Shown: one piece after another, positions 15,101-22,822 of the stretch | Numbering within the stretch: the stretch's first letter is position 1 | How the letters are laid out: every line of letters starts with the position of its first letter | Assembly: GCF_019175345.1 (NCBI RefSeq) | Contig: NZ_CP077716.1 | Location: forward strand, 1-37,840 | DNA: 37,840 nucleotides | DNA from: Saccharolobus shibatae B12 | GTDB lineage: Archaea > Thermoproteota > Thermoprotei_A > Sulfolobales > Sulfolobaceae | Reading direction: 5' to 3' | The notes under the pieces: generated by a model | The model's input: the letters and a program-made list of their open reading frames with translations, nothing else | Told to the model about the DNA's origin: nothing | Database searches by the model: none | Program-made: the position numbers and the translations under genes

Positions 15101-15229
15101 AAATATCCTAATCCTATCCTTCTCTTTATCAAACCAATATATTGTCTCGATTGTCCTTCCTAAGACTTCATGCAGCTTTAACTTCGTATAATCGATATCC
15201 AGAGCGGGGAATATCTCGTAGAGTTTCAT
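12131..15229 (-). CDS. traG: VirD4/TraG-like HerA-family conjugation ATPase with nuclease-like C-terminal domain
   Basis: 1032 residues. Walker A GATGSGKSNT (Lys287) and Walker B FLIIDEAHN (Asp527-Glu528) lie in a HerA/FtsK-type motor, the homologue of the large TraG-like protein of pNOB8 and its relatives. A winged helix follows (about 690-760). Then Asp785, Glu805-x-Glu807 and a Gln818/Tyr826 pair resemble a PD-(D/E)XK nuclease core. A low-complexity Thr/Ser/Asn linker (about 890-965) contains LTGEF and LTGEL, each encoded by an intact recombination motif, before a C-terminal beta domain. No membrane anchor is evident. It probably pumps DNA to the mating channel; the nuclease reading is tentative. 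Confidence 0.88.
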   Translation of the reverse strand: MKLYEIFPALDIDYTKLKLHEVLGRTIETIYWFDKEKDRIRIFLRTSGDINIMRQFFAVKPVEEKDIPVPPYIVEVTLKERPFPHERDFFAPILYHDLSNFVMELPPNYQLRVWLNLDNMVKWILRQKVEKNGNSTTIDQQIKSLIKNPVYLVKIYILGDDKGTLKESVTLLHDYISTHSGALGYRLSKTKGLFSRWEDKIPKLGWSDVTSELRIWLWSTDDDYNKLIAIPKTGKVRLAVTTALPYSKLERKDFYIGDDVIYDEKVYLDWVDFQRHALILGATGSGKSNTLEILAQELMKYGLVVFVDPNSQSARKLSQIADFYFTIGSPNRDPNFGINPLTLPKFFTRRDDAVDYTVGKAVQLFKKMLNLEESAVYVLFIIKVVLRALLKKYDEITFNDFYETILALKNEELDPAEFLTEDDKKTMSELQFIQKLQDQSFASVLARLEDFVSNRKFRIITSQNTIDWDKLIEATGGKGLISFDVGKGENEDLSVIAQGLIAISLFNYVFMRDALKKEKKPIFLIIDEAHNIAHFDFIVTILKEARKYALHLVMATQSMAGLKKAAGPEGSTEINNNTNVKLIMTVKADDERKAIVESIGGQFKNIIDNMLGQLPIGQGFLIVTARSGELVIPKLIQVRLSTLDEKNEKEPTKGFEPHTSNLVKAGHPIRRFFVSDYYTPLQQRIFYLLETNDGMITFPELLKELGIDRDRLNLELSKMQGIEIEDGKPKRIRLEDDTWMYRGLDNVAPSDEGIKIAKEVLMYYVSQGYYVIPGRQNPELPLRPDMIAVKLQNSKLIYDNNIAIEIESPNELSTHSEQVAKNMRKYLDPSMKDFKEVHIWTSEEKFSKLQQIYESFIKDESIPQEYKAKVKIFSVKLKQKVEQKAEKVQKTQTLTGEFTEAKAVQVTESKTAATDTVTVTSSTANNNNSNGKAPEGSREALTGELTQNSESKAENKQQTITQQALEELQLDGLIITKYENRITVKVGQNEYSISELDYRWLKVNKEKIIGLKIEGNKLIAVTDKVKREIPLR
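12393..12410. repeat. Recombination motif inside the coupling ATPase gene, copy 1
   Basis: GTTAACTCCCCAGTTAAC, read on the minus strand as part of ALTGELT in the low-complexity linker. Confidence 0.9.
12534..12551. repeat. Recombination motif inside the coupling ATPase gene, copy 2
   Basis: GTAAACTCCCCAGTTAAC, read as part of TLTGEFT, in the same frame and orientation as the copy 141 bases away. Confidence 0.9.
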
Positions 15230-15263
15230 ACTAAAAGAAAGTGCATTTAAAAAATGATTACCG

Positions 15264-15281
15264 TTAAACTCCCCAGTTTAC
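15264..15281. repeat. Recombination motif (C orientation) at the 3' end of the RHH-helical gene
   Basis: TTAAACTCCCCAGTTTAC; supplies the TAA stop of the 353-residue protein and lies close to the start of the coupling ATPase gene. Confidence 0.92.
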
Positions 15282-16339
15282 TGTTTGACACAATACCGCT
15301 TTATCGCATTCTCTAACTCTAGTTCTAATCTCCCTCTAAAAATCTCCGTTAAAACGTGTGGGGGTAGGTTAAGATTTATAACATCGTCTTTTATCTCTTT
15401 CATAATACTGATTAGAGCGTTTATGGCGGTAGTAACGACCATGAATACTTGATCTAGATAGAATGAATCCGTGAAGATTGTTTTTATTATGCCTTCCTTT
15501 ATAAGTTGAGCCGAATTCTCGCCTAGTCTAAACCTGTGTGCTATTTCATCCGCATAATTCGTATAATCACCCGCACCTATTCTTACTTTTTTCAACCTCT
15601 CATACTTTTCGCATATGTTAGGAGTGAATATGGTATTAGAATTGCAGCTCTGCTCGAGGAACTGTGTTGATGTAATATATTCTTTATCGAGAATTTTTAA
15701 CATATTAACTAGGTCTTCAGTTTTTAACGATCCCAGGGCATCATGTCTGAAATTTATTGCAGCTTTTACTGCAGAACTTATTGAGAGTTTTATGCAGTCG
15801 TTATTTTCCTTGCAAGCTTCATAAAATAAGGTATCGATACTATCTACTTCATCTTTATACCGTAATTCTATACTGGAGACTTTAGAGGTTATTCCTATTA
15901 TCGTGTCTAATAACGTTAAGTATCCTTCTAGGACTTTGTTGAAATCTGAATAAACATCGTTATTGATCTTTGTAGCAGAAAGAACTTCCTTAAGGAATCC
16001 CATTAGGCTAGTTAGCTCACCACTTTCTTTGATAAACTCTTCCGTCATGTTCAAGATTTGTGTTGCGTCTATTACCCTGGAAAACGTCTTCATTAAATAT
16101 TCGTCCACTACATGCCTTTTTGATTTTAGATCATGAAGTAGTCTCATTATTTCGTAAATAGTATTATCATACCCTCTAAGGAAGACTACTTTGTACCTCA
16201 TTTCATCGCAGATTCCCGCTTTATTAGAGATATAAAGCAATACTGCCTCTTTCACGACGTCTGATGTTTTTCCATATTTTTCAATCTCTTTTGCGATCCA
16301 ATCATCTACCCTTGCACTTATAACTTTCGTATATTTCAC
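15278..16339 (-). CDS. RHH protein with long helical domain, upstream of the coupling ATPase
   Basis: 353 residues. TKVISARVDDWIAKEIEKYGKTSDVVKEAVLLYIS (about 4-38) is an RHH DNA-binding domain; the rest is almost entirely helical. Four cysteines cluster at about residues 175-245. Its TAA stop lies inside one recombination motif and another sits 60 bases upstream of its start, so the gene is a motif-bounded cassette. A 22-base dyad in the promoter is a likely self-operator. Placed directly upstream of the coupling ATPase on the same strand, it may bring DNA to the transfer machine. Confidence 0.72.
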   Translation of the reverse strand: MKYTKVISARVDDWIAKEIEKYGKTSDVVKEAVLLYISNKAGICDEMRYKVVFLRGYDNTIYEIMRLLHDLKSKRHVVDEYLMKTFSRVIDATQILNMTEEFIKESGELTSLMGFLKEVLSATKINNDVYSDFNKVLEGYLTLLDTIIGITSKVSSIELRYKDEVDSIDTLFYEACKENNDCIKLSISSAVKAAINFRHDALGSLKTEDLVNMLKILDKEYITSTQFLEQSCNSNTIFTPNICEKYERLKKVRIGAGDYTNYADEIAHRFRLGENSAQLIKEGIIKTIFTDSFYLDQVFMVVTTAINALISIMKEIKDDVINLNLPPHVLTEIFRGRLELELENAIKRYCVKQ

Positions 16340-16351
16340 CGCTTAAAATCT

Positions 16352-16373
16352 ACGTTTATAAATAAATAAACGT
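16352..16373. promoter_or_regulatory. Dyad at the promoter of the RHH-helical gene
   Basis: Arms ACGTTTAT and ATAAACGT flank a six-base AT core that also supplies the TATA-like sequence, 13-34 bases upstream of the start codon. An RHH protein is encoded directly downstream on the minus strand, so autorepression is the simple reading. Confidence 0.55.
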
Positions 16374-16398
16374 TATGTATACAAAAAGGGTATTACCA

Positions 16399-16417
16399 TT
16401 AAACTGGGGAGTTTACC
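16399..16417. repeat. Recombination motif (G orientation) 5' of the RHH-helical gene
   Basis: TTAAACTGGGGAGTTTACC; with the previous copy, in opposite orientation, it exactly brackets one gene and its operator. Confidence 0.92.
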
Positions 16418-16430
16418 GAGAAAAAATCAA

Positions 16431-16679
16431 TTAGAATAAAATAACTGCTAGGATGAATAGAAACCAGCCGAATAACAGCAGATATAGAATGTATTTTCTA
16501 TACGCTACAAAAACATACATTAACGCCGAAGGCAATGTTGCTGTTACTAGGAATGCAAAAACGGTTAAATAGGTTTGCGGTAATCCTCCGAAGAGCTCCT
16601 CCCCTACGTTGTACACTATATTAAATAGCTGCATTAATAATGAGACTAGATAGTTTGCGGCTCCTTCCAATCCCATCAT
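16431..16679 (-). CDS. Small membrane protein (82 residues)
   Basis: Two clear transmembrane helices (TYLTVFAFLVTATLPSALMYVFVAY, about 37-60, and YILYLLLFGWFLFILAVILF, about 63-82); the N-terminal NYLVSLLMQLFNIVYNV may be a third. Four-base overlap with the gene upstream on the same strand, so the two are co-translated. Small hydrophobic proteins in this section are presumed parts of the mating pore or pilus base. Confidence 0.78.
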   Translation of the reverse strand: MMGLEGAANYLVSLLMQLFNIVYNVGEELFGGLPQTYLTVFAFLVTATLPSALMYVFVAYRKYILYLLLFGWFLFILAVILF

Positions 16680-17278
16680 AAGTTAATCACCCCCTGGATT
16701 TGATAGCTGAACTGGTCATTCTGCAACAAATCAAAAGTCACTTGAACACTATCTATCCCTTGCTTTAGTAAGTATTCAATATAGTTATACAGCGTAGACA
16801 GTGCTGGGCTATTTCCTTCCAGTACAATATAGAACTTTGTAGGATTATCATTCTTTATTATTATATCTTGATAAGCGGGGATTACGAAGTATTTTATCGT
16901 ACCGTTAGGGAAGCTTATACTTCCTTCAATAGATATTATAGTGTAAGATCCGTTTTCTATATACGACGGGGGATAATTAAGTACGCCATTCAGAACTATT
17001 AGATAAGTCCCATTTACACATGTTATTGTAATATTTCCTGTCTTGTTAAGAACAAACTCGTAATAAAGAACGTATTTTACGCTAACATTACTCACTTTAA
17101 CTGTTTCATTTCTCGTAGTTATTGTGGAAGTCGTGTTGTTCTTGTGTGCATTCGTGTTAGTTGTCGTATTACTCGTTACTTTCTTAGTGTCTGTATTCTT
17201 ATGTTCGATTATTCCTACGACTGCTGCAATAACTATTATAGCAATAAATACAGATGCAATTAATACGTCCTTTTTCAT
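16676..17278 (-). CDS. Surface protein with single N-terminal anchor
   Basis: 200 residues: an N-terminal hydrophobic helix (VLIASVFIAIIVIAAVVGII), then a Thr/Asn-rich linker with many N-x-S/T sequons (TNTNAHKNNTTSTITT). A beta-rich ectodomain follows (YVLYYEFVLNKTGNITITC). This layout, typical of glycosylated Sulfolobales surface proteins, places the body outside the membrane. It matches the design of the 189- and 626-residue proteins further along, suggesting a set of pilus or mating-pair components. Confidence 0.75.
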   Translation of the reverse strand: MKKDVLIASVFIAIIVIAAVVGIIEHKNTDTKKVTSNTTTNTNAHKNNTTSTITTRNETVKVSNVSVKYVLYYEFVLNKTGNITITCVNGTYLIVLNGVLNYPPSYIENGSYTIISIEGSISFPNGTIKYFVIPAYQDIIIKNDNPTKFYIVLEGNSPALSTLYNYIEYLLKQGIDSVQVTFDLLQNDQFSYQIQGVINL

Positions 17279-17320
17279 CTTTCCCCATCATTTAAGCAAT
17301 TTAAAAATAATATGTAAGTG

Positions 17321-17701
17321 ATGAGTGTAGCAGAAAAGATAAAACACTTATTATTCCCTTCACAAAAAGATCTAAACTATATCTCTACAAAGAGAGATAT
17401 GACAATGTTAGCCCTTACAGTTATTGTGATTCTATTTACGTTTTTTAATTACAGACTAGTGTTTTTGGATATGATAGCGATCTTAGGTTATTATTTCATG
17501 CCTAAATATGCGTATAATGACAGCGGGGTATGGAGGATAACTGGAAAGAAAAAGAAGCTTTATTTCTCATGGAAAGACGTTAAAGAGATAGACCTTAACG
17601 GTGATAATTTATACTTTTTATTAAAAAATGACAAGATAGTTAAGATTGATGGAGTTAGAGATGCATATCGAATATTTATTGTCATAAAAAATAAAATCTA
17701 A
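17321..17701 (+). CDS. Small membrane protein with PH-like cytoplasmic tail
   Basis: 126 residues. Two transmembrane helices (MTMLALTVIVILFTFFNYRLVFLDMIAILGYYF) are followed by a beta-rich soluble part (GVWRITGKKKKLYFSWKDVKEIDLNGDNLYFLLKNDKIVKIDGV) that resembles the bacterial PH-like fold. The ATG at 17321 follows an in-frame GTG. It is divergent from the surface-protein gene across about 40 bases holding an AT-rich box (ATTTAAAAATAATAT). One of few plus-strand genes within the conjugation section. Confidence 0.68.
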   Translation: MSVAEKIKHLLFPSQKDLNYISTKRDMTMLALTVIVILFTFFNYRLVFLDMIAILGYYFMPKYAYNDSGVWRITGKKKKLYFSWKDVKEIDLNGDNLYFLLKNDKIVKIDGVRDAYRIFIVIKNKI

Positions 17702-17702
17702 T

Positions 17703-18041
17703 TCAGGGAATCCCAGTGTTTATTGATAACATCATTTGACCAATTAGCCATAAAAGGAAGAAAATCCCGCCGAAAATTAGTACTATTTTTAATATAGGCC
17801 ATACTGCAGATCCGTTTCCTGACGATTTCATTATTTTCTTCTTTTGTTGTTTGTAAGACGGGAGTGGACTTACTCCTGCATTTTTCCTCCACCACTCCTC
17901 ATTCATTTTCGCCATTTTTCTCTGATGATACATCTCTTTCGCTAACCACTTCCAACCTTTATTATAAAGTCCTTTCTCAACTGGATCCATTTCATGATAA
18001 TCTGGATCAGTATGAAGCCAGTCCTTTTCATCCTTCTTCAT
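17703..18041 (-). CDS. Tail-anchored membrane protein (112 residues)
   Basis: A polar N-terminal part (MKKDEKDWLHTDPDYHEMDPVEKGLYNKG...WRKNAG) with aromatic and basic residues, then one C-terminal transmembrane helix (AVWPILKIVLIFGGIFFLLWLIGQMML, about 78-104). Same strand as, and 40 bases downstream of, the large polytopic protein gene, so probably part of the same complex. Confidence 0.72.
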   Translation of the reverse strand: MKKDEKDWLHTDPDYHEMDPVEKGLYNKGWKWLAKEMYHQRKMAKMNEEWWRKNAGVSPLPSYKQQKKKIMKSSGNGSAVWPILKIVLIFGGIFFLLWLIGQMMLSINTGIP

Positions 18042-18081
18042 AAGTATAATATTTGATTTTAAGAATAAAAAAGGATTTCTC

Positions 18082-20280
18082 TTAGGGATTTAGTTTACTG
18101 AAGAAGTAGTACATATTGGCATCAACATATGCACGATCTGCTGCTTCCCTCGGCTTCATTCCTAGCGCTGCATTATTCTGTAAATTCTGTAAAACTAGAT
18201 ATTGATAGAATAGCTCTGTGCCCATCATTTTTTGAGCGTCTTTTAAGCTTGTGTTAGGCGGTAAAGATTCTGCAGCCTCCTGGACCTTCCACGGATCTAC
18301 CTTAACGCCTCTGAGGTTAAGAGAAGCCAATCCAGCTTGGACATTCCTTAAATATTCCGCAGCTTTGTATTTCTCAACTTCTTTGTTAGCGTCTAAATAT
18401 TCGTTTATCGCAGCTCTTTGTTGTGGAGTATATTTCTGCAATTCCTTATCTAACTGTTTTTCATCGTTTATAGCTGCAAGCCTGATTAATTCGTCTTTAC
18501 TTACTCCTAAACCTGCAGCTTCCTTTGCAGCCTTATCTAATCTCTGCTTTGCTTCATCATACTTTGTGTAAAAGTCAGAATCTTTCGCTAGCCCTACTAT
18601 TTCTTTAGGCTTAGTGCTCCCTAAGTTTGGCGTTAGCTGAGGAGCTATAGCCTCTATTGTTTGTCTAGCTGCTTTGTTTTCCTTCCTTTCCGACATGTAA
18701 TTCTGAAGTCTTTCTTTTGCCTCACTCGCAGCACTTACGGTTCTCTGCGTTGTCTCTGCAGATGCCGAACCTACAGCATGCGACGCGAAACTTGCTGCAC
18801 CTCTTGCTGCACCCGCTGCTCTCGCTACGCCCAAGCCCATCATTACCCACGTAAAGATGAATATTGGTCCCATCAGCCACAGCCATCCTCCCGAATAAGC
18901 TATGATAAACCTCAGGATTAGGGCGTCTACTACACCGCTTATCACGAAAGCTAGACCGACTTCAACTATAATATCGACAAACCTTCTAGTCCATTCAAAT
19001 ACCCAAAGTGCAGCCAAGAATGGAATCAAAGCAGCTAAAGTTAACAGTAACACTTGTCTGATTAAGCCCGCCATAAATATCGCAATAGTCAGTTCCAGCA
19101 TAAACGTAAATGCCTGGGATAACGCATCACCGAATACGTTTGACGCAGTTGCAAGACCGAATAGAGCTCCAGTAGTAGTTAATAGCCCTGCCACATCGCT
19201 AGCCAGCATCTGTATATAGGTTGAAGGCAATATTTGGGATGCTAAGTAATTGAGAACTTGGGCACTCTGGTCCCAAATTATAACTCCTGCAGACGTAAAG
19301 ATCCAGTAAACTCCCACCTTGTATATCAGATCTCTTAACAGATCGTAGAAGTCTCCATAGTTACCGAGAAATGCGTTAATTCCAACTGTCGCCGTCAAGA
19401 ATAGTGGAACATATGTAGTTGCAAACGGCATAAAGACATTATTAAAGAAGTTATATGCTAAAGTCCCTACATTAGACGCCGAGTTTCCTTCTAGTGTTGG
19501 TACATATATTAGACTACTTATAGAACTAGCAATTCCAGAGTTTAATCCAGGGACTACAGATCCTACTCCGCTTATGAAATAGCTACTTAACGCCTGGAGA
19601 GCACTAATAAAAAATGATCCTATACTTCCAGGTTCTGCGACAAATGCCGTTTCCCCGGTGCCGTAATAGATCGTATTTCCATCAACATATGAGGCAGTAA
19701 CTACAATATCATATCTGCCAGTTTCTGGTATAAATTCGACAATATACCCTGTAAACGTTTTACCATGACCTGCGTTAAATGTTTGATAGAAAGGTGCATT
19801 TACTATTGGATCTACAGAACCGCTAGGACAATATATTGTAATATTAACATTTGCCTGACCGAAATATGGTGAAACGACAACTACTATATATGCTGGTTGT
19901 CCAGGATCAAACACATTATCAGGAGCATAATTCCAATGTGCTCCTATCCCAAACGCTCCTCCTGGATAGTATTGATAAACATTAACATATACAGTAAGGA
20001 CACCGTTATTTAATGCTGTAATTGTCCCATTATTAGATGTGTATTGTGCTGTAAGAACTGCAACAATAGCTCCAGCTGCCATCAGGGTAAGTCCGTATGT
20101 AAAGTCTTTTCTGATCGCTATTAACGCCATCAGTTCTATAAGTGCAGCGAGATAACTGAGAAATGTAGCTAATTGGGGGTTACTTGATCCAGTAGCTGCC
20201 ATTACCAATAAGGAATTAGATAATATTAAAGCTGGGAATAAGAAAACCGCTAAAAATATTTTGACTTTAACTTCCTTCAT
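18082..20280 (-). CDS. Polytopic membrane protein, VirB6/TrbL-like
   Basis: 732 residues. Three N-terminal hydrophobic segments (about 5-75) are followed by an extracellular beta-rich domain (about 80-215). A second set of hydrophobic helices (about 290-495) includes an Ala/Gly-rich stretch at its end, and there is a long charged cytoplasmic helical tail (about 500-732). The combination of many membrane helices and a large cytoplasmic tail resembles VirB6/TrbL-type channel proteins and the large membrane proteins conserved in Sulfolobus conjugative plasmids. Likely the mating pore. Sequence similarity to bacterial VirB6 is not visible by eye. Confidence 0.7.
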   Translation of the reverse strand: MKEVKVKIFLAVFLFPALILSNSLLVMAATGSSNPQLATFLSYLAALIELMALIAIRKDFTYGLTLMAAGAIVAVLTAQYTSNNGTITALNNGVLTVYVNVYQYYPGGAFGIGAHWNYAPDNVFDPGQPAYIVVVVSPYFGQANVNITIYCPSGSVDPIVNAPFYQTFNAGHGKTFTGYIVEFIPETGRYDIVVTASYVDGNTIYYGTGETAFVAEPGSIGSFFISALQALSSYFISGVGSVVPGLNSGIASSISSLIYVPTLEGNSASNVGTLAYNFFNNVFMPFATTYVPLFLTATVGINAFLGNYGDFYDLLRDLIYKVGVYWIFTSAGVIIWDQSAQVLNYLASQILPSTYIQMLASDVAGLLTTTGALFGLATASNVFGDALSQAFTFMLELTIAIFMAGLIRQVLLLTLAALIPFLAALWVFEWTRRFVDIIVEVGLAFVISGVVDALILRFIIAYSGGWLWLMGPIFIFTWVMMGLGVARAAGAARGAASFASHAVGSASAETTQRTVSAASEAKERLQNYMSERKENKAARQTIEAIAPQLTPNLGSTKPKEIVGLAKDSDFYTKYDEAKQRLDKAAKEAAGLGVSKDELIRLAAINDEKQLDKELQKYTPQQRAAINEYLDANKEVEKYKAAEYLRNVQAGLASLNLRGVKVDPWKVQEAAESLPPNTSLKDAQKMMGTELFYQYLVLQNLQNNAALGMKPREAADRAYVDANMYYFFSKLNP

Positions 20281-20304
20281 TTCGGAAGATATACTATTTA
20301 TAAA

Positions 20305-20874
20305 TTATTCGTACTCAACCGTAATGGGGATTGCTATTCCCATTGGAGTTCCTATATAAGCTTTGTATACCTCGCCCTTTGTGAATGTATAATTTCCATA
20401 TAGCTGTGCAAATACCATAGCATATCCGTTACTCAATTTATAGAACGGTTTACCCTGGGGTGTTGTTAATACATCAAAGGTTATATTATCGAAACCTATA
20501 CTAATCGGTGTTGCTCTGATATAAGTTCTTTCATAGTAAACTACTTCTGCGTTCACGATATCCCACCACGTGATGTTAGGCAGCACAGGTCCAGAACTAT
20601 TTGTATACGGTATTAAGAACACATAATATGTGTTGTTATGTTTATAGAATATTATCACGGACTGGTTAGGCTGTACTGTGGTCTGTGTTATACTTGAAGT
20701 AGTTGTTGATGAATTTGCGGTACCAGTTGAAGTAGTTGTTATAATACTGGGTGAAGTAGTTTGAGTAGAACTAGGACTAGTACTCGTCGGTTTATGATTT
20801 AGTAATATAAGTCCCATTATTACCCCTATTATTACTACTAAAGCTACTATTATACCTATTAACCCTTTATTCAT
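20305..20874 (-). CDS. Surface protein with N-terminal anchor and Ser/Thr-rich stalk
   Basis: 189 residues: one membrane helix (IGIIVALVVIIGVIMGLILL, about 5-24), then a Ser/Thr-rich stalk (about 28-70, TSTSPSSTQTTSPSIITTTS), then a compact beta-rich domain (about 74-189). No cysteines. Likely extracellular and glycosylated, like its neighbours; probably a pilus or adhesion component of the mating apparatus. Confidence 0.72.
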   Translation of the reverse strand: MNKGLIGIIVALVVIIGVIMGLILLNHKPTSTSPSSTQTTSPSIITTTSTGTANSSTTTSSITQTTVQPNQSVIIFYKHNNTYYVFLIPYTNSSGPVLPNITWWDIVNAEVVYYERTYIRATPISIGFDNITFDVLTTPQGKPFYKLSNGYAMVFAQLYGNYTFTKGEVYKAYIGTPMGIAIPITVEYE

Positions 20875-20905
20875 TTCCTCTCCACCTTTTTGGTATTTAA
20901 AAATC

Positions 20906-22786
20906 TCAGAGACTTATTACCTTGTCTATAGTGGGATTATAATAGTATTTGAAATTCACGATCTGCTTATCAAATGTAAATATAGTATAAGGTAACGGAT
21001 AGCTATAATATATTCCCTTAACAGCCTCAATCACTTGCGGAAAAGGTTCCAGAATACTCGATACTGGAGTAAAATTGTAATTAGGATACGATGTAAATTG
21101 AAAACCGAGCGGTTCTTCATTGTAATATGTAGCATAAACTACTACGGGATCGTAAATGAGCCATGACTGATTGTTACTATCTAATAGTCCATAAAATGAT
21201 GTGTTTATTATCTGCAAGCCCTTAACATAATACCATATTGAATTCCATACGCCTACTCCGGTTAAGTCGAGAATACCTTTTGTAATGTTCCATGGGGAGA
21301 ATACACTGAACAATGTTAAGCTATCATTATACATCTTATAATATCCACTTGTACTATTTCCGTTATAGAAAGTTGCCATCGAGACATAATAATCGTAGGC
21401 TGTAAGGTTCCCATTTGCAAGATGATATAAAGTATAGGCAAAAGCGACCAGGTTCAAGAAGTTATACCATTCCTCTTTCACCGTGACATTTTCGTTCATT
21501 TTTTGATAGATCCATGAAGGTGGCTGGACTAAATTATTTTGGACATTAAAAGAAAGATAGTAGTTTATTGTATTCCCGTTTTGTTGGGTATATTCTTGAG
21601 GAATTACTTCAATACTCCCAGCATTCCATGTTCTCTTAATCGAATAGTTAACAATGTTAATATGGTCATAAGTTGTTATAATAGTACTGTTAGGTTGGGG
21701 TTCGGAACTCCAAGTAGTATATGAGAAATAAGTACTAATATCCCTTGTGTTGTATATATTATTACCCACTTCAGTTGTTGGATTTGTACCGTTAAATACT
21801 TCAATTGTAATCGGAATTGTAATGCTGTAATCATACCAATTGTAAGTTTTTTCTTGGTAATTGAAAGAGGGATCAGTTGGGTAGTGATTAATGTATGTGA
21901 CGTTTCCGCTCGTAGTCGTCTTAGTATATTGATATGCGGTTATCGTATATTGTAAATAAACAGTTTCTGGGACGCCTGGAGGTACATTTATGTCTCCCGA
22001 AATCTGAAACGTGTTTTGATATATGGGAGCTCCAGGGTAAGGTAACTCATAGTTTGGAACTGCCTCGTAAGAAATCTGAAAATTATTCGACGCTATAACG
22101 TTATTATTTGCTAGAAGGTATACTGTACCCCAAACTTTCATTCCGTAATATCTATTGATTATTGTTTGATTCCCGTTTTGAGAAGTCGACGAATGTGCGA
22201 GATACATATTCGTACTGTATGTAACACTCATGGTTAAAGTTACAGGATACATGTCGATTATTGAGTAAACTGGGGAGTTTAATGTTACTAAATCCGATGG
22301 AGGATAAGACCAATCTGTAGGAAAGCTTGTTGGAAATGTAACGTTTGACGGAATGAAAATTATTACATTATTTATTATTGGAGTAGGCGAGTAATTGGTC
22401 ACGTGACTATAGAGGACACTCGCTATTTGTAAGAACTTCTGATAGTCTTCTGGAGATATTTCTGAAGCGTTTAAGCTCAAAGCCTTAAGCAGTACTGCGA
22501 GTAAATTAGAATTTCCATTTATTTGAATTGTATAGTTTGATAGAAGACTAGCTGGTACTTCTAATAGTGTCGAGATGTTTGGAGCAGAATAAACTACAGT
22601 ATAGTTCTGCTGTGGTATAGGATGCGATGTTATGTTAATCGGCTTAGGCTGTGTTACTGTAGGAGGTGGCTGTATGGTGACTTGCTGTCCTAAGCTAGAA
22701 TAATATGGTAATAGATATACAAATAATAAAACTAAGATGGCTAGTCCTAAAGCCCACATACTTCCGCTACGATAGTCTTTAGCCAT
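20906..22786 (-). CDS. Large surface protein with N-terminal anchor
   Basis: 626 residues. One transmembrane helix (MWALGLAILVLLFVYLLPYY, about 10-29), then a Pro/Thr-rich linker and a very Asn/Tyr/Thr-rich ectodomain with many N-x-S/T sequons. An intact recombination motif encodes part of residues 169-175. It is divergent from the metalloprotease gene across a palindromic promoter. The size and composition suit an S-layer-facing mating-pair or pilus protein, and the adjacent membrane protease could process it. Confidence 0.75.
   Translation of the reverse strand: MAKDYRSGSMWALGLAILVLLFVYLLPYYSSLGQQVTIQPPPTVTQPKPINITSHPIPQQNYTVVYSAPNISTLLEVPASLLSNYTIQINGNSNLLAVLLKALSLNASEISPEDYQKFLQIASVLYSHVTNYSPTPIINNVIIFIPSNVTFPTSFPTDWSYPPSDLVTLNSPVYSIIDMYPVTLTMSVTYSTNMYLAHSSTSQNGNQTIINRYYGMKVWGTVYLLANNNVIASNNFQISYEAVPNYELPYPGAPIYQNTFQISGDINVPPGVPETVYLQYTITAYQYTKTTTSGNVTYINHYPTDPSFNYQEKTYNWYDYSITIPITIEVFNGTNPTTEVGNNIYNTRDISTYFSYTTWSSEPQPNSTIITTYDHINIVNYSIKRTWNAGSIEVIPQEYTQQNGNTINYYLSFNVQNNLVQPPSWIYQKMNENVTVKEEWYNFLNLVAFAYTLYHLANGNLTAYDYYVSMATFYNGNSTSGYYKMYNDSLTLFSVFSPWNITKGILDLTGVGVWNSIWYYVKGLQIINTSFYGLLDSNNQSWLIYDPVVVYATYYNEEPLGFQFTSYPNYNFTPVSSILEPFPQVIEAVKGIYYSYPLPYTIFTFDKQIVNFKYYYNPTIDKVISL
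22265..22282. repeat. Recombination motif inside the large surface-protein gene
   Basis: GTAAACTGGGGAGTTTAA, read through on the minus strand in the ectodomain (residues about 169-175, LNSPVY). Confidence 0.9.
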
Positions 22787-22796
22787 AACTCCTCTG

Positions 22797-22818
22797 TTAT
22801 TTATTAATTAATAAATAA
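22797..22818. promoter_or_regulatory. Perfect 22-bp AT palindrome between divergent genes
   Basis: TTATTTATTAA and its exact reverse complement abut with no spacer, 11 bases from the minus-strand start codon and 5 from the plus-strand one. Both orientations contain a TATA-like sequence, so one element could drive the large surface-protein gene and the metalloprotease gene in opposite directions. Confidence 0.5.
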
Positions 22819-22822
22819 TGGG

